Source: an uncultured Gilliamella sp. (GTDB lineage: Bacteria > Pseudomonadota > Gammaproteobacteria > Enterobacterales > Orbaceae). From it: a stretch of DNA of 64,000 bases. A model generated the notes under the pieces. That model was not told the origin of the DNA and did not search any database. It saw nothing but the letters and a program-made list of their open reading frames with translations. Below are positions 1-13,154 of the stretch, piece after piece (the first letter of the stretch is position 1; every line of letters begins with the position of its first letter). Made by a program: the position numbers and the translations under genes. The DNA lies in the NCBI GenBank assembly GCA_946477995.1, contig CAMLAI010000003.1, positions 1 through 64,000 on the forward strand, in the 5' to 3' direction.

Positions 1-23
1 ATTTCTAAAGTTGGTTTACTCAT
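1..23 (-). CDS. Possible 5' end of a CDS running off the left edge (MSKPTLE...)
   Basis: Reverse complement reads atgagtaaaccaactttagaaat, open to the window edge; too short to identify. Confidence 0.3.
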
Positions 24-184
24 AATTTATCTCACTAATCCATATTCAAATATGATAAAATGTGGCATTATTATTCAAGAAATTTGTTTGTTACAATGTA
101 CAATTAATGTATAGATTTTGTGACCATTCATTTTAATTCAATTAAAACAAAAATATTCGACCAGATAATGGCATTAGAAATTTA

Positions 185-949
185 ATGGGTATAAAGAAAA
201 TGAAAAAATCGCGCTGTGCTACTTATATATTTACACTAATGACTTTAACATACATACCTATTGCTTCTGCTGATCCAACTTCTATTGGAATTGGAGCAGG
301 TTGGGCAACATCACCATATAAGAATTACAGCTCGAAAATTTATCCAGTTCCACATATTGATTATGATAACGGTGTATTTTTTATCGATGATTTATCTGCA
401 GGTGTTTATGCATATCAGGCCAATGGACAAAGTCTTTCAATTGGTGCTCGCTATTTAGCTAATGAATTTAAACCTCATGATTCTGATAATCACCGCTTAA
501 AACAATTAGATACTCGCCATTCTACTCTACTTGCAGAAATCGAATATTCAATTGATACTGACTTCGGCAGTTTTTCTAGTAGTGTTGGTACCGATGTTCT
601 TAATGAAAGTAACAGCATTTTAGCTAATGCTGATTATAGCTTACCTTACCTAGAGGGTAATTTAGTTATAGTACCAACCATTGGTATCAATTGGGCAAAC
701 AGCAAACATAACGATTATTACTATGGTGTGTCTCACAGAGAATCATCTCGCTCTGGATTACGTTATTTTAATGCTGATAGTTCAGTAACCCCTTATGCTG
801 AAATCGGCGCCCAATATTCATTAACGGATAATATTGCTACTTTTGGTGGTGTTCACGTTGATAAATTAACCGGTGATGCTGCCGATAGTCCAATGGTAGA
901 CAGCAGTACAATTACTTCTGTTTATATGGGATTATCTTATAAATTCTAA
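185..949 (+). CDS. MipA/OmpV family outer membrane protein
   Basis: Signal peptide, beta-barrel-like sequence, terminal Phe (YKF). Probable start is the internal MKKSRC. Confidence 0.75.
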   Translation: MGIKKMKKSRCATYIFTLMTLTYIPIASADPTSIGIGAGWATSPYKNYSSKIYPVPHIDYDNGVFFIDDLSAGVYAYQANGQSLSIGARYLANEFKPHDSDNHRLKQLDTRHSTLLAEIEYSIDTDFGSFSSSVGTDVLNESNSILANADYSLPYLEGNLVIVPTIGINWANSKHNDYYYGVSHRESSRSGLRYFNADSSVTPYAEIGAQYSLTDNIATFGGVHVDKLTGDAADSPMVDSSTITSVYMGLSYKF

Positions 950-1079
950 GTGTTTTGGTCTATTTTAGAATTAAAGCTGATGATAAAACAATAGGTCAAT
1001 CGTATTATTATCGTACGCTTTATTTACGACAATTATGGTAAAATAGTTATCCTAAATAAAACTTAGGAAGTGTAATAAC

Positions 1080-1988
1080 ATGCTTTGGTTTAAAAATGCC
1101 ATTATTTACCAACTTAATAATGACACCTTACTAAATAAAGACACTATTGAAAAAGCAGTCAAATCCCAACTGTTTACACCCTGTGGTAACCTTGATACCA
1201 CTAAAATAGGTTGGGTATCACCTTATCGTGATGATAACCAAGATAATTTAATTATTGATATCAATGGCCAATATTTACTACGTATAAAAAAAGAGACAAA
1301 AATATTACCTGCGCCAGTTATCAAACAAGCATTATTAGAAAAGATAGATAAACAAGAGCAAACATTAAGTAGAAAATTAACTAAAAATGAGAAAGCGACA
1401 TTAAAAGATGAAGTCATGATTGATCTCATGCCTCGAGCCTTTAGTAAATATAATCACTATTGGCTTTGGATTGATACCGACAATAAACGTATCATTGTCG
1501 ATAGTAGCAATTTTAAACAAGCCGAAGATATTTTAGCTATTTTACGTAAAGAGTTAGGCGCACTTGCCTTAACACCGTTATCAATTGATAAACCGCTAGA
1601 ACAAATATTAACAACTTGGGCTAAAGAAAAACTTAGCTTTCCACCTTTTATATTAGGCGATCAAGCTGAATTGAAAGATCCGCTTGAAGGAAATGGCATT
1701 ATTAGTTGCAAAAATCAAGATATCACTAGTGATGAAATGCTAATTCATTTTGATTCAGGAAAATGGATCACAAAAATGAAAATTATTGATGATAGAGGTG
1801 TGAATTTCATTGTACACAGTGATTTGACGTTAAAAAGAATCAAGTTTGATTCTATCATTTTAGATGAAAATGAAGACATCGGTTCAGATGAATTTGATAA
1901 GCGTCTCGAAGCTGATTTTATTATTATGTCAAACGTTTTAGCTAATACCATTAATGAGTTTACACTCGTGATTAACAAAATTATTTGA
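1080..1988 (+). CDS. rdgC: Recombination-associated protein RdgC
   Basis: N-terminus MLWFKNAIIYQLN, GWVSPYR motif and ~300 aa length typical of RdgC. Confidence 0.9.
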   Translation: MLWFKNAIIYQLNNDTLLNKDTIEKAVKSQLFTPCGNLDTTKIGWVSPYRDDNQDNLIIDINGQYLLRIKKETKILPAPVIKQALLEKIDKQEQTLSRKLTKNEKATLKDEVMIDLMPRAFSKYNHYWLWIDTDNKRIIVDSSNFKQAEDILAILRKELGALALTPLSIDKPLEQILTTWAKEKLSFPPFILGDQAELKDPLEGNGIISCKNQDITSDEMLIHFDSGKWITKMKIIDDRGVNFIVHSDLTLKRIKFDSIILDENEDIGSDEFDKRLEADFIIMSNVLANTINEFTLVINKII

Positions 1989-2180
1989 TAATATTATTTA
2001 AATATTTTTTTAGTGTTCTATTATAAACTCTAGCTTTGCATATAAAGTATGCTATAATTACGAAAGATTATGTATAGCATAATTTACTTGAAGATAAATT
2101 ATTATTAGTTTATTTCAAATAAACTTAAATAAAAACAAACTAAACAACGTCTATAACAACATATAAGTTGAGGCAAGAAA

Positions 2181-3278
2181 ATGAAAAAAACAACTCTAGC
2201 TCTAGCAATTGCAGTTGCAAGCTTAACAGCTACTGCCGCTAACGCAGCATATGAAGACAACACTTTTTATACAGGTGCTAAATTAGGTTGGGGAGAACTT
2301 TATAGCTTAGATGCACATAAAGTTCGTGGTGATGATGAAATTGGCATTAAAACTTCAGACCGTAGCAACGTTGCTGGTGGTGCTTTTGTAGGCTTCCAAG
2401 CTAACCCTTATTTAGCATTTGAATTAGGCTATGATTGGTTAGGTTCAGCTAAATATAAAAGAACTTGGTCAGATGATAATACCAAAGCAGGTAACAGCAA
2501 AGTTTCTGCGCAAGGTGTTTCTTTAACTGGTAAATTAAGCTATCCATTATCATTCATCTCTGACGATTTAGATGTTTACGGTCGTGCTGGTGGTATGGTG
2601 ACTATTGCTAAATGGAAAAACAGTGGTGACTATAAAGACTATTATGGTCATGGTGGCACTAAAACTGATGTATCTCCAGTTTATGCATTAGGTCTTGATT
2701 ATCGCTTAGACGAAGACTTCTCTACTCGTTTAGAGTACCAATACACTCAACATATTCATACTAAAAGTGATGCATCACCTGATTCAGGCTTGTTAACTTT
2801 AGGTATTACTTACCGTTTAGGTTCTCCAGCAGTTGCTGCTCCAGAAGTTGAAGTTAAAACTCAAGAAAACCGTTATGTATTAAACGAAGATGTTCTATTT
2901 GCTTATGCAAAAGCTGATTTAAAACCAGAAGGACGTCAAGCACTTGATAACCTATTAACATCTCTTGTTAAAATTAACCCAACTCAAAGTGCAATTGTTG
3001 TAATTGGTCATACTGACCGTATTGGTTCAGACAGCTACAACCAAAAACTATCTGAACAACGTGCACATTCAGTAATGAAATACCTAGTAGAAAAAGGTGT
3101 TCCAGCTGATTTAATCAGTGCTCGTGGTATGGGTAAATCTCAACCAGTTACAGGTACTAAATGTAATGCACTTCGTGGCGCTGACTTAAAAGCATGTTTA
3201 GCACCAGATCGTCGTGTTGAAATTGAAGTTAAAGCACGTAACGTGCAAGAAGTGAAAGTGATCGATTCAACCAATTAA
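2181..3278 (+). CDS. ompA: Outer membrane protein OmpA
   Basis: Signal peptide, 8-strand barrel region, C-terminal OmpA domain (VVIGHTDRIGSDSYNQKLSEQRAHSV). Confidence 0.95.
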   Translation: MKKTTLALAIAVASLTATAANAAYEDNTFYTGAKLGWGELYSLDAHKVRGDDEIGIKTSDRSNVAGGAFVGFQANPYLAFELGYDWLGSAKYKRTWSDDNTKAGNSKVSAQGVSLTGKLSYPLSFISDDLDVYGRAGGMVTIAKWKNSGDYKDYYGHGGTKTDVSPVYALGLDYRLDEDFSTRLEYQYTQHIHTKSDASPDSGLLTLGITYRLGSPAVAAPEVEVKTQENRYVLNEDVLFAYAKADLKPEGRQALDNLLTSLVKINPTQSAIVVIGHTDRIGSDSYNQKLSEQRAHSVMKYLVEKGVPADLISARGMGKSQPVTGTKCNALRGADLKACLAPDRRVEIEVKARNVQEVKVIDSTN

Positions 3279-3298
3279 TTTGGATTGACTCAATCACT

Positions 3299-3325
3299 GA
3301 AACCCGGCTGATGCCGGGTTTTTTA
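3299..3325 (+). terminator. Rho-independent terminator after ompA
   Basis: aaacccggctgatgccgggttttttat: GC stem followed by a T run. Confidence 0.85.
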
Positions 3326-3439
3326 TTTATAAGATTTGGTTAGTAACTAAATAATATATCACCTTCGATCTATAAATTACCCACAAAAAAGATTATAATC
3401 AGTTCTGTTTTGTTAGTAATTATAATTAAAGGGGTTATT

Positions 3440-4798
3440 GTGCCTACCGCTATTTGGCAAGATTGTCTTTCTCAATTACAAGAAGAACTTCCGACAACTG
3501 AATTTAATTTATGGATTCGGCCATTGCAAGCGGAAATGGTTGATAATAAACTTTACATCTATGCCCCAAATAGATTTGTGCTCGATTGGGTTCGAAATAA
3601 ATATCTCACAACCATATCACAACTATTAAATAAACATTTTAATAATGATTCTTTGAAGTTATATCTTGAAGTTGGCTCTACTTTATCAATTGATAAAAAA
3701 GTCAAAAAGGAACAACCGAAAGCTGATCTGGCTCCGGCATGGAAAACAACTAAAGAAAATAATAGTAACTATAATTATCATTCAGGAATCAATCAAAAAC
3801 ATACTTTTGATAGTTTTGTAGAAGGTAAATCTAACCAACTTGCTGTCGCGGCGGCAAAACAAGTGGCAGAAAACCCAGGTAAAGCCTATAACCCATTATT
3901 TTTATATGGATCAACAGGTTTGGGCAAAACACATTTATTGCATGCAGTTGGTAACCAAATAATTGAAGAACAAAATAATGCAAAAGTTGTTTATATGCAT
4001 TCGGAACGATTTGTGCAAGATATGGTCAAAGCATTACAAAATAATGCTATTGAAGAATTTAAAAATTACTATCGATCAGTTGATGCGTTATTAATTGATG
4101 ATATCCAATTTTTTGCCAATAAAGAGCGTTCACAAGAAGAATTTTTTCATACTTTTAACTCATTATTAGAAGGTAATCAACAAATTATCTTGACATCTGA
4201 TCGCTATCCGAAAGAAATAAATGGTGTTGAAGATCGTTTAAAATCACGTTTTGGTTGGGGGCTAACAATAGCAATAGAACCACCAGAGCTTGAAACTCGC
4301 GTTGCGATACTAATGAAAAAAGCAGAAGAAAATCATATAAAGTTACTTGAAGAAGTAGCATTTTTTATTGCTAAACGCTTACGTTCTAATGTACGAGAAC
4401 TAGAAGGTGCATTAAACCGAGTCATTGCCAATGCTAATTTTACAGGTAAAGCGATAACGATTGATTTTGTTAAAGATGCGTTAAAAGATTTACTCGCATT
4501 GCAAGAAAAACTCGTGACTATTGAAAATATTCAAAAAACTGTGGCGGAATATTATAAAATTAAAGTATCAGACCTATTATCTAAACGCCGCTCTCGCTCT
4601 GTAGCAAGACCTCGTCAAGTTGCGATGGCATTAGCTAAAGAATTAACCAATAAAAGTTTACCTGAAATTGGTGATGGATTTGGTGGCAGAGATCACACTA
4701 CCGTTTTACATGCATGTCGAAAAATTGCAGAATTAAAAGAAGAAAACAATGATATTAAAGAGGATTATTCCAATTTAATTCGAACATTATCAACTTAA
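3440..4798 (+). CDS. dnaA: Chromosomal replication initiator DnaA
   Basis: AAA+ Walker A ([16 protein letters not shown]) and C-terminal DnaA box-binding signature ([15 protein letters not shown]). The GTG at 3440 preceded by aaagggg is a better start than the ATG at 3410. Confidence 0.96.
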   Translation: MPTAIWQDCLSQLQEELPTTEFNLWIRPLQAEMVDNKLYIYAPNRFVLDWVRNKYLTTISQLLNKHFNNDSLKLYLEVGSTLSIDKKVKKEQPKADLAPAWKTTKENNSNYNYHSGINQKHTFDSFVEGKSNQLAVAAAKQVAENPGKAYNPLFLYGSTGLGKTHLLHAVGNQIIEEQNNAKVVYMHSERFVQDMVKALQNNAIEEFKNYYRSVDALLIDDIQFFANKERSQEEFFHTFNSLLEGNQQIILTSDRYPKEINGVEDRLKSRFGWGLTIAIEPPELETRVAILMKKAEENHIKLLEEVAFFIAKRLRSNVRELEGALNRVIANANFTGKAITIDFVKDALKDLLALQEKLVTIENIQKTVAEYYKIKVSDLLSKRRSRSVARPRQVAMALAKELTNKSLPEIGDGFGGRDHTTVLHACRKIAELKEENNDIKEDYSNLIRTLST

Positions 4799-4813
4799 AA
4801 AAGAATCAACATT

Positions 4814-5917
4814 ATGAAATTTATTATTGATCGCGAAAAACTTATCAAACCACTGCAACTTGTCAGCGCACCTTTAAGTAGCCGTCCAACGTTACCCATT
4901 TTAGGTAATTTATTATTACAAGTGAACGATAATACTTTATCAATGACAGGCACCGATCTTGAAATCGAAATGATTGCGCATTTACCTTTAACCGAAGCAA
5001 ATGAACCGGGTGCAACAACAGTTCCAGCAAGAAAATTCCTCGATATCTGTCGAAATTTACCCAATAATGCGCAAATTTCGATAACCGTTGACGATAATCG
5101 ATTAATAATTCAATCGGGTCGAAGTAAATTTTCCTTAGCGACCTTACCTGCTAGTGATTTTCCTAATTTAGAAAATTGGCAAAGCGATGTTGATCTTGCA
5201 GTTCCGCAAAAAACAATAAAACGACTTATTGATGCTGTTCAATTTTCAATGGCTAATCAAGATGTAAGATATTACTTAAATGGTATGTTATTTGAAATTG
5301 AAGACGGTCTATTAAAGACAGTTGCAACTGATGGGCATCGTTTAGCCGTTTGTGCTCAACCAATTGGTCAAAATATTGCTAGCCCTTGCTCAGTCATTAT
5401 GCCAAGAAAAGGGGTGATAGAACTTGCAAAATTAGTTGCCGATAATGAAGAACTGATTAATATGCAAATTGGTAATAATAATTTACGCGTTAATCTTGGC
5501 GATTTTACCTTCACTTCAAAACTCATCGATGGTAGATTTCCCGACTATAAACGCGTATTACCTAGAAACCCAGATAAACCACTTGAAGTATCCTGTGATG
5601 AATTAAGAAATGCATTATCTCGCGTGGCAATTTTATCCAACGAAAAATTTCGTGGAATAAGATTATACGTACATAATGATCAGATAAAAATTACGGCCAA
5701 TAACCCAGAACAAGAAGAAGCAGAAGAATTAATTGATGTTAAATATCAATCATCAGAGCTCGAAATCGGCTTCAATGTCACCTATTTATTAGATATATTA
5801 AATACTCTAAGATGTGATAGCGTACAACTTTTATTAACTGATGCAACATCCAGTGTTCAAATTGAAGATATCAATGATCAATCTGCCACATATGTTGTCA
5901 TGCCAATGCGCTTATAA
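4814..5917 (+). CDS. dnaN: DNA polymerase III beta sliding clamp
   Basis: Full-length clamp, C-terminus VVMPMRL, directly after dnaA. Confidence 0.97.
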   Translation: MKFIIDREKLIKPLQLVSAPLSSRPTLPILGNLLLQVNDNTLSMTGTDLEIEMIAHLPLTEANEPGATTVPARKFLDICRNLPNNAQISITVDDNRLIIQSGRSKFSLATLPASDFPNLENWQSDVDLAVPQKTIKRLIDAVQFSMANQDVRYYLNGMLFEIEDGLLKTVATDGHRLAVCAQPIGQNIASPCSVIMPRKGVIELAKLVADNEELINMQIGNNNLRVNLGDFTFTSKLIDGRFPDYKRVLPRNPDKPLEVSCDELRNALSRVAILSNEKFRGIRLYVHNDQIKITANNPEQEEAEELIDVKYQSSELEIGFNVTYLLDILNTLRCDSVQLLLTDATSSVQIEDINDQSATYVVMPMRL

Positions 5918-5969
5918 TCATAACTTCTCTTAGCTTCTGATCCCAGTCGGAAGCCTTATTTTATACTAT

Positions 5970-7043
5970 ATGACAATTTCACAAATCAAAATTCATCATT
6001 TTCGTAATATTGATCATGCCGAGTTATCGTTATCTCGGCATTTTAACTACATCATTGGTGATAATGGTAGTGGAAAAACTAGCCTACTTGAAGCAATATA
6101 CATGCTTGGACATGGCCGGGCATTTAGACATATTCAATCCAATCGAATTATACAACATGAACAACCTGAATTAATTTTATTTAGCCAAATTGAATCTGCC
6201 AATCAACAAACACGCACAATTGGCTTATCAAAAACACGCAATAATGAAAACAAAATAAAAATTGATGGTGATGAAGGTTTTCGGCTCACTGATTTAGCAA
6301 AACTATTGCCTATTGAACTCATTACGCCAGAGGGTTTTGATTTACTCACTGGTGGTCCTAAATATCGACGAGCTTTTATCGATTGGGGCTGCTTTCACCA
6401 TTACCCTGAATTTGTCTATCTTTGGAACAATTTAAAACGATTATATAAACAGCGTAATGCGTTATTAAAACAATCTTATAACTATAACCAACTATTACCT
6501 TGGGATAAACAGCTAGTCCCGGTTGCTGAAAAAATAAGCCAGATTAGAGCGGATTATACTCAACATATTTTTCCAAAAATTATAAAAACCTGTGTAGATT
6601 TTCTACCTGAATATCAATTAAATTGCCTGTACTATCAAGGTTGGGAACACAGCAGTGATTATGCAGAAATACTTTACAAGCAATTTGAACGAGATAAATT
6701 ACTTAATTATACCTCGCTAGGTCCACATAAAGCAGATATCAAATTTCGAGTTGACAACATTCCCGTTGAAGATCTTTTATCACGTGGTCAGTTAAAACTA
6801 CTCATGTGTGCTTTACGTTTATCACAAGGTGAGTATTATTCAAAACAAACAGGGCAATCATGTATTTATTTAATTGATGATTTTGCTTCTGAACTTGATA
6901 ACAATAAACGAAATCTATTAGCAAAACGTTTAAAACTTGCAAATTCACAAGTGTTTATTACAGCCGTTAACCAAGACCAAATAACCCAGATGATCGATGA
7001 AAATGATAAGATTTTTAACATAAAATCTGGTATAATTTCATAA
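5970..7043 (+). CDS. recF: DNA replication/repair protein RecF
   Basis: SMC-like ATPase: GDNGSGKTSLLEAIY, LLSRGQLKLLMCALRL, LIDDFASELD. Confidence 0.96.
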   Translation: MTISQIKIHHFRNIDHAELSLSRHFNYIIGDNGSGKTSLLEAIYMLGHGRAFRHIQSNRIIQHEQPELILFSQIESANQQTRTIGLSKTRNNENKIKIDGDEGFRLTDLAKLLPIELITPEGFDLLTGGPKYRRAFIDWGCFHHYPEFVYLWNNLKRLYKQRNALLKQSYNYNQLLPWDKQLVPVAEKISQIRADYTQHIFPKIIKTCVDFLPEYQLNCLYYQGWEHSSDYAEILYKQFERDKLLNYTSLGPHKADIKFRVDNIPVEDLLSRGQLKLLMCALRLSQGEYYSKQTGQSCIYLIDDFASELDNNKRNLLAKRLKLANSQVFITAVNQDQITQMIDENDKIFNIKSGIIS

Positions 7044-7073
7044 TTGTACGAAACGATAAAAGAAATTAAATAG

Positions 7074-9497
<2,424 letters not shown>

Positions 9498-9524
9498 CAG
9501 CCTATCAGCCCTATTACAGATAAC

Positions 9525-9553
9525 AAAAAACCAGATAAACATCTGGTTTTTTT
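9525..9553. terminator. Bidirectional terminator between convergent gyrB and the minus-strand locus
   Basis: aaaaaaccagataaacatctggttttttt symmetric hairpin with A and T flanks. Confidence 0.85.
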
Positions 9554-9634
9554 ATAGTGATTAATAGTGATGGCTAAAGCAAATTAGCCTTATTTTGTAA
9601 GATAAGTTAATGCCTTAATACTTTATTATTGTCT

Positions 9635-11119
9635 TTATTGGCAAACAGGTCTATTTATTTTCAAATCAGACACCGCATTGTTCATCTGTTTAATCATATC
9701 TTTTGGACTCTGAGCGATATAGACCTTCCCTCCTGTCATATCCGCAACACAATCAATTTTATGTTCGCCTGCTATATCGACAATGTTAATTTTTAATTTT
9801 GGTTTCTGCGTCGAAATATAATTCGCTAAAGTACAAATATTATTCCTTGAACAGCTATCTTCACCATCACTGATGATCAAGATATAATCATTACGATTCA
9901 CACCATCTAACATACTACTCGCTTTTTCAAGTCCACTATAAAGTGGTGTTCCACCCCCACCTGCACCTGATGGATTAAGTCTGGTGATATTATTTTTTAA
10001 AATACTACGACCAGCATAATCATAAAATTGCGTAAAATTTGCCGCCGGACAGCGATTTAACGTGACAAGCGATATACCAATATTGGGTTGTATTTTATCG
10101 ATACTCGATAACGCTACGCTTTTACTTGTCGATAAACGACTGGGTAAACGCGTCATTTTTTTCTGATAATCAGCTTTTTCCTGTTCGGACATATTACGAG
10201 GATAACCATAAGACAGGTATTGAAAAAATTGCTCAACTTCTGCTGGCGATTCAGCTAAAGTTGCAGTCATCGATAGGGAATTATCAAACACAATAACCAT
10301 TTTCGATGGATTTGGATTGTTCTTTATCTCATCTTGAGTGATACAATTAGGCGGATTTTTAACCTTAGGTTTTGGTTTAACTTTGGGTACTTCTTGAGTA
10401 TTAATGACAGGCTCTGGCTCTATAGCAGGTACGGGATCAGGTTCTGGCGTAGCGACAACTTGCGGCGCTTTCGGAGGTTCCACTACCGGTGCCGGCTTAG
10501 ATACAGGTTCAGGTTTATTGACTAATACTGGCGGAATAATAATTAACTCAGGTACAGATTGCACCTTGTTTTCTAGTGAAGATGGATAAAAAAAGTACCA
10601 CAATAGGCTCAATAATCCTAGTAATAGCAATGCCAAAATTAACCAGTACCACCAACGCCAAAATGATTTTGAAACCGTAACAGGGGGAATAACCGGTTGC
10701 GATAAAACGGGTTTTGCTAGATCGAAAATAATAACGGGTTCATCATTAATAACAAAAATTTGATTGGCTAAATTTTTTATTCTAGGCAACCATAAAGCTA
10801 CCAATTTTTGTTGTTCATCATTTAAAGGAATTGATTTAATCGCCGTTTCAATATCATTAATTCGCGTGGTTAATGTATCTTTTATTTTTTGCTTATGCGA
10901 TTCATCTGCAACATGATCAATTAATATCGGTTGCCCTTCAAGATGAGTATACCAACCTAAATAGTCATTGTTACTCATAAGTTTAGGTATAGCAAAAATA
11001 GAAAAAGTGCGTTCTGTCAAATGCGGTTTTAACAACGATAACATTAAGGAGTATTGCTCCAATAAAGCCAACTTAGTTGAATCATTATGATCAATTGAAA
11101 TCCGGGTTATTCGTTGCAT
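9635..11119 (-). CDS. Bitopic membrane protein with C-terminal periplasmic VWA domain (paralogue 1)
   Basis: ~155 aa N-terminal module, KSFWRWWYWLILALLLLGLLSLLWYFF TM helix, Pro/Glu-rich stalk, VWA MIDAS VFDNSLSMT, DYILIISDGEDSC, GGGGTPLYSGL. Confidence 0.85.
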   Translation of the reverse strand: MQRITRISIDHNDSTKLALLEQYSLMLSLLKPHLTERTFSIFAIPKLMSNNDYLGWYTHLEGQPILIDHVADESHKQKIKDTLTTRINDIETAIKSIPLNDEQQKLVALWLPRIKNLANQIFVINDEPVIIFDLAKPVLSQPVIPPVTVSKSFWRWWYWLILALLLLGLLSLLWYFFYPSSLENKVQSVPELIIIPPVLVNKPEPVSKPAPVVEPPKAPQVVATPEPDPVPAIEPEPVINTQEVPKVKPKPKVKNPPNCITQDEIKNNPNPSKMVIVFDNSLSMTATLAESPAEVEQFFQYLSYGYPRNMSEQEKADYQKKMTRLPSRLSTSKSVALSSIDKIQPNIGISLVTLNRCPAANFTQFYDYAGRSILKNNITRLNPSGAGGGGTPLYSGLEKASSMLDGVNRNDYILIISDGEDSCSRNNICTLANYISTQKPKLKINIVDIAGEHKIDCVADMTGGKVYIAQSPKDMIKQMNNAVSDLKINRPVCQ

Positions 11120-11218
11120 TATTCACGCATTTCCTTCTATTTTGAACGTATAATAAACAAGCTTATTAACTCAAGGCTGTTTTTATCAACAACATCAAAA
11201 ATTTATTATCGCTTTACA

Positions 11219-12613
11219 CTACTCACAAATCGGTTTACTAATATTCATATCAGACACAGCATGATTCATTTGATTGACAATTTCTGTTGGATTTTGTGCA
11301 ATGTAAACTTTACCACCAGTACTTTGAGCAACACAGTCAATTTTATGTTGCCCTGCAATGTCGACAATATTAATTTTCAAACGTGGTTGCTTAGCCGCTA
11401 TATTACTCGCTAACGTACAAATATTACTTTTAGTACAATTATCATCACCATCACTAATAATTAAAATATAGTCATCACGATTTACGCCATTAAGTAATTT
11501 ACTGGCTTGTTGTATACCACTATAAAGTGGCGTTGCGCTGTTATATTCTAACGGATTTAATTTATTGATTTTATTTTTTAACTTTGATCGATTAGTATAA
11601 TTATAAAATGATGTGGTTTGAGCGACTGGGCAACTTGTAAGTGTCACTAATGCGATATCAATATTTTGCTGTATTTTATCAATTGTGGATAGTGCCACTT
11701 TTTTACTACTTGATAACCGATTAGGTAACCTAGTCATCTTTGCTTCATAAGCGTTGGCTTGACTTTCTGACATGGAATTCAAATTAGTTTTTAAATATTG
11801 ATCTATTGCGGATTTTGACTCCATTAATGTCAATGTCATTGATGCTGAATTATCAAATATTATTACCATTTTAGAGGCGTCATTATTATGGGCGACGTCT
11901 TCTTTTCGAATACAATTTTTAGCTACTGGCTCAGGCACAGGTTGCTGAACAACAGGTTCAGGCTCTTTCGTCGGCGGTTCAACAACAGGAGCTGGTGGCT
12001 TGTTAACTAACACAGGCGGAATAATTATTAACGCCGGAATAACATCAGGCTTTTTATCTTTATTAAATGGGCAAAAAAAGTACCCTAACACACCTAAAAG
12101 TCCTAATAGCAATAATGCCAACAATAACAAATACCACCATCGCCAAAATGATTTTGGGGCAACCACAGGAGGAACCGGCGTAGGTTTGGGTAAAATTGGT
12201 TCTTCAAAAGAATTAACAATGACAGGTTCACCATTAACAATATAAATTTGATTACCTAAACTTTTAATTCTTGGTAACCAAGACGAAACTAATGTTTGTT
12301 GCTCACTATCTAAACGCATTGACTTAACGGATAATTCAATATCGTTGATGCGTGTTTGTAACGTTTCAGTAACTTGTTTCTTCACGAGCTCATCATTAAC
12401 ATCACTCAGTGAAGTAGGCTGTCCTTGAAGTTCGGTGTACCAACCTAAATATTGATTATCATCAATTAATCGAGGTATCGCGAGAATTGAAAATGATCGC
12501 TGAGTTAAATTGGGCTTTAACAACGATAACAAAGAATTATATTGATCCAATAAAGCCATTTTTTGTGAGTCATTATGGTCAACTATAACCCTTGCTATTC
12601 GTTGCATGCGCAA
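11219..12613 (-). CDS. Bitopic membrane protein with C-terminal periplasmic VWA domain (paralogue 2)
   Basis: Clear paralogue of 9635-11119 (MQRIARVIVDHNDSQKMALLDQY...; LIIIPPVLVNKP; IFDNSASMT; ILIISDGDDNC). Likely start is the second Met (MQRIAR). Confidence 0.85.
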   Translation of the reverse strand: MRMQRIARVIVDHNDSQKMALLDQYNSLLSLLKPNLTQRSFSILAIPRLIDDNQYLGWYTELQGQPTSLSDVNDELVKKQVTETLQTRINDIELSVKSMRLDSEQQTLVSSWLPRIKSLGNQIYIVNGEPVIVNSFEEPILPKPTPVPPVVAPKSFWRWWYLLLLALLLLGLLGVLGYFFCPFNKDKKPDVIPALIIIPPVLVNKPPAPVVEPPTKEPEPVVQQPVPEPVAKNCIRKEDVAHNNDASKMVIIFDNSASMTLTLMESKSAIDQYLKTNLNSMSESQANAYEAKMTRLPNRLSSSKKVALSTIDKIQQNIDIALVTLTSCPVAQTTSFYNYTNRSKLKNKINKLNPLEYNSATPLYSGIQQASKLLNGVNRDDYILIISDGDDNCTKSNICTLASNIAAKQPRLKINIVDIAGQHKIDCVAQSTGGKVYIAQNPTEIVNQMNHAVSDMNISKPICE

Positions 12614-12669
12614 TATATTCCTTAATTTTAACTTTTCAAATAAATAATACTGTTCAAGTTTTCAGATAG

Positions 12670-13152
12670 CTAAATATTTAGTGCTTTCTGTAATTGTTGA
12701 AGTTTTTTATTTAATTTATCCAGTTCGACCTGTTTTTCTACTTCTGATTTGTTTGATTTATTTACTTGATTATACTGTTGCTCAATGTCATTAACTTGTT
12801 TTAATAAATCGTCACGACCTTTCGCTTTTGCTTTTATTTCGCTCGTTAATTTAGACAGATCTTGCTTTAACTTCTGCTGCTGAGCTTGTTTCTGTTTTAC
12901 ACTCAACGTAGTATCGTTTTTCTGTTTTTCGATATTTGCATAAATCTCTTTAAATTGTTGATTAGCCCTTTGTTCGTTCTCAAGAATTTGTTTTTTCTGA
13001 TCAATTCTAGCCTGATAATTACCGGAATAATTGCAACTTATTTTATCCATAATACCGATATTAGTATTTTTAGGATCACATTGTTCTGGAGTTGTAGAAC
13101 AGCCGGCGAGTAAAGCAAGCGATAAAATAGAGATAAAAGATATTTTTTTCAT
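12670..13152 (-). CDS. Coiled-coil lipoprotein
   Basis: Signal peptide with lipobox LLAGC-S, then Lys/Gln-rich heptad-like sequence. Confidence 0.7.
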   Translation of the reverse strand: MKKISFISILSLALLAGCSTTPEQCDPKNTNIGIMDKISCNYSGNYQARIDQKKQILENEQRANQQFKEIYANIEKQKNDTTLSVKQKQAQQQKLKQDLSKLTSEIKAKAKGRDDLLKQVNDIEQQYNQVNKSNKSEVEKQVELDKLNKKLQQLQKALNI

Positions 13153-13154
13153 AA

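Noticed and set aside
3279-3440. Replication origin beside dnaA
   Set aside because: Only one imperfect DnaA-box-like site and no cluster or AT-rich DUE pattern that I could support; needs whole-genome skew data.
10334-10589. Plus-strand ORFs inside the VWA gene (RF-rich and Gly/Ser/Thr-rich)
   Set aside because: Antisense of the Pro/Glu-rich stalk codons; compositional artefact.
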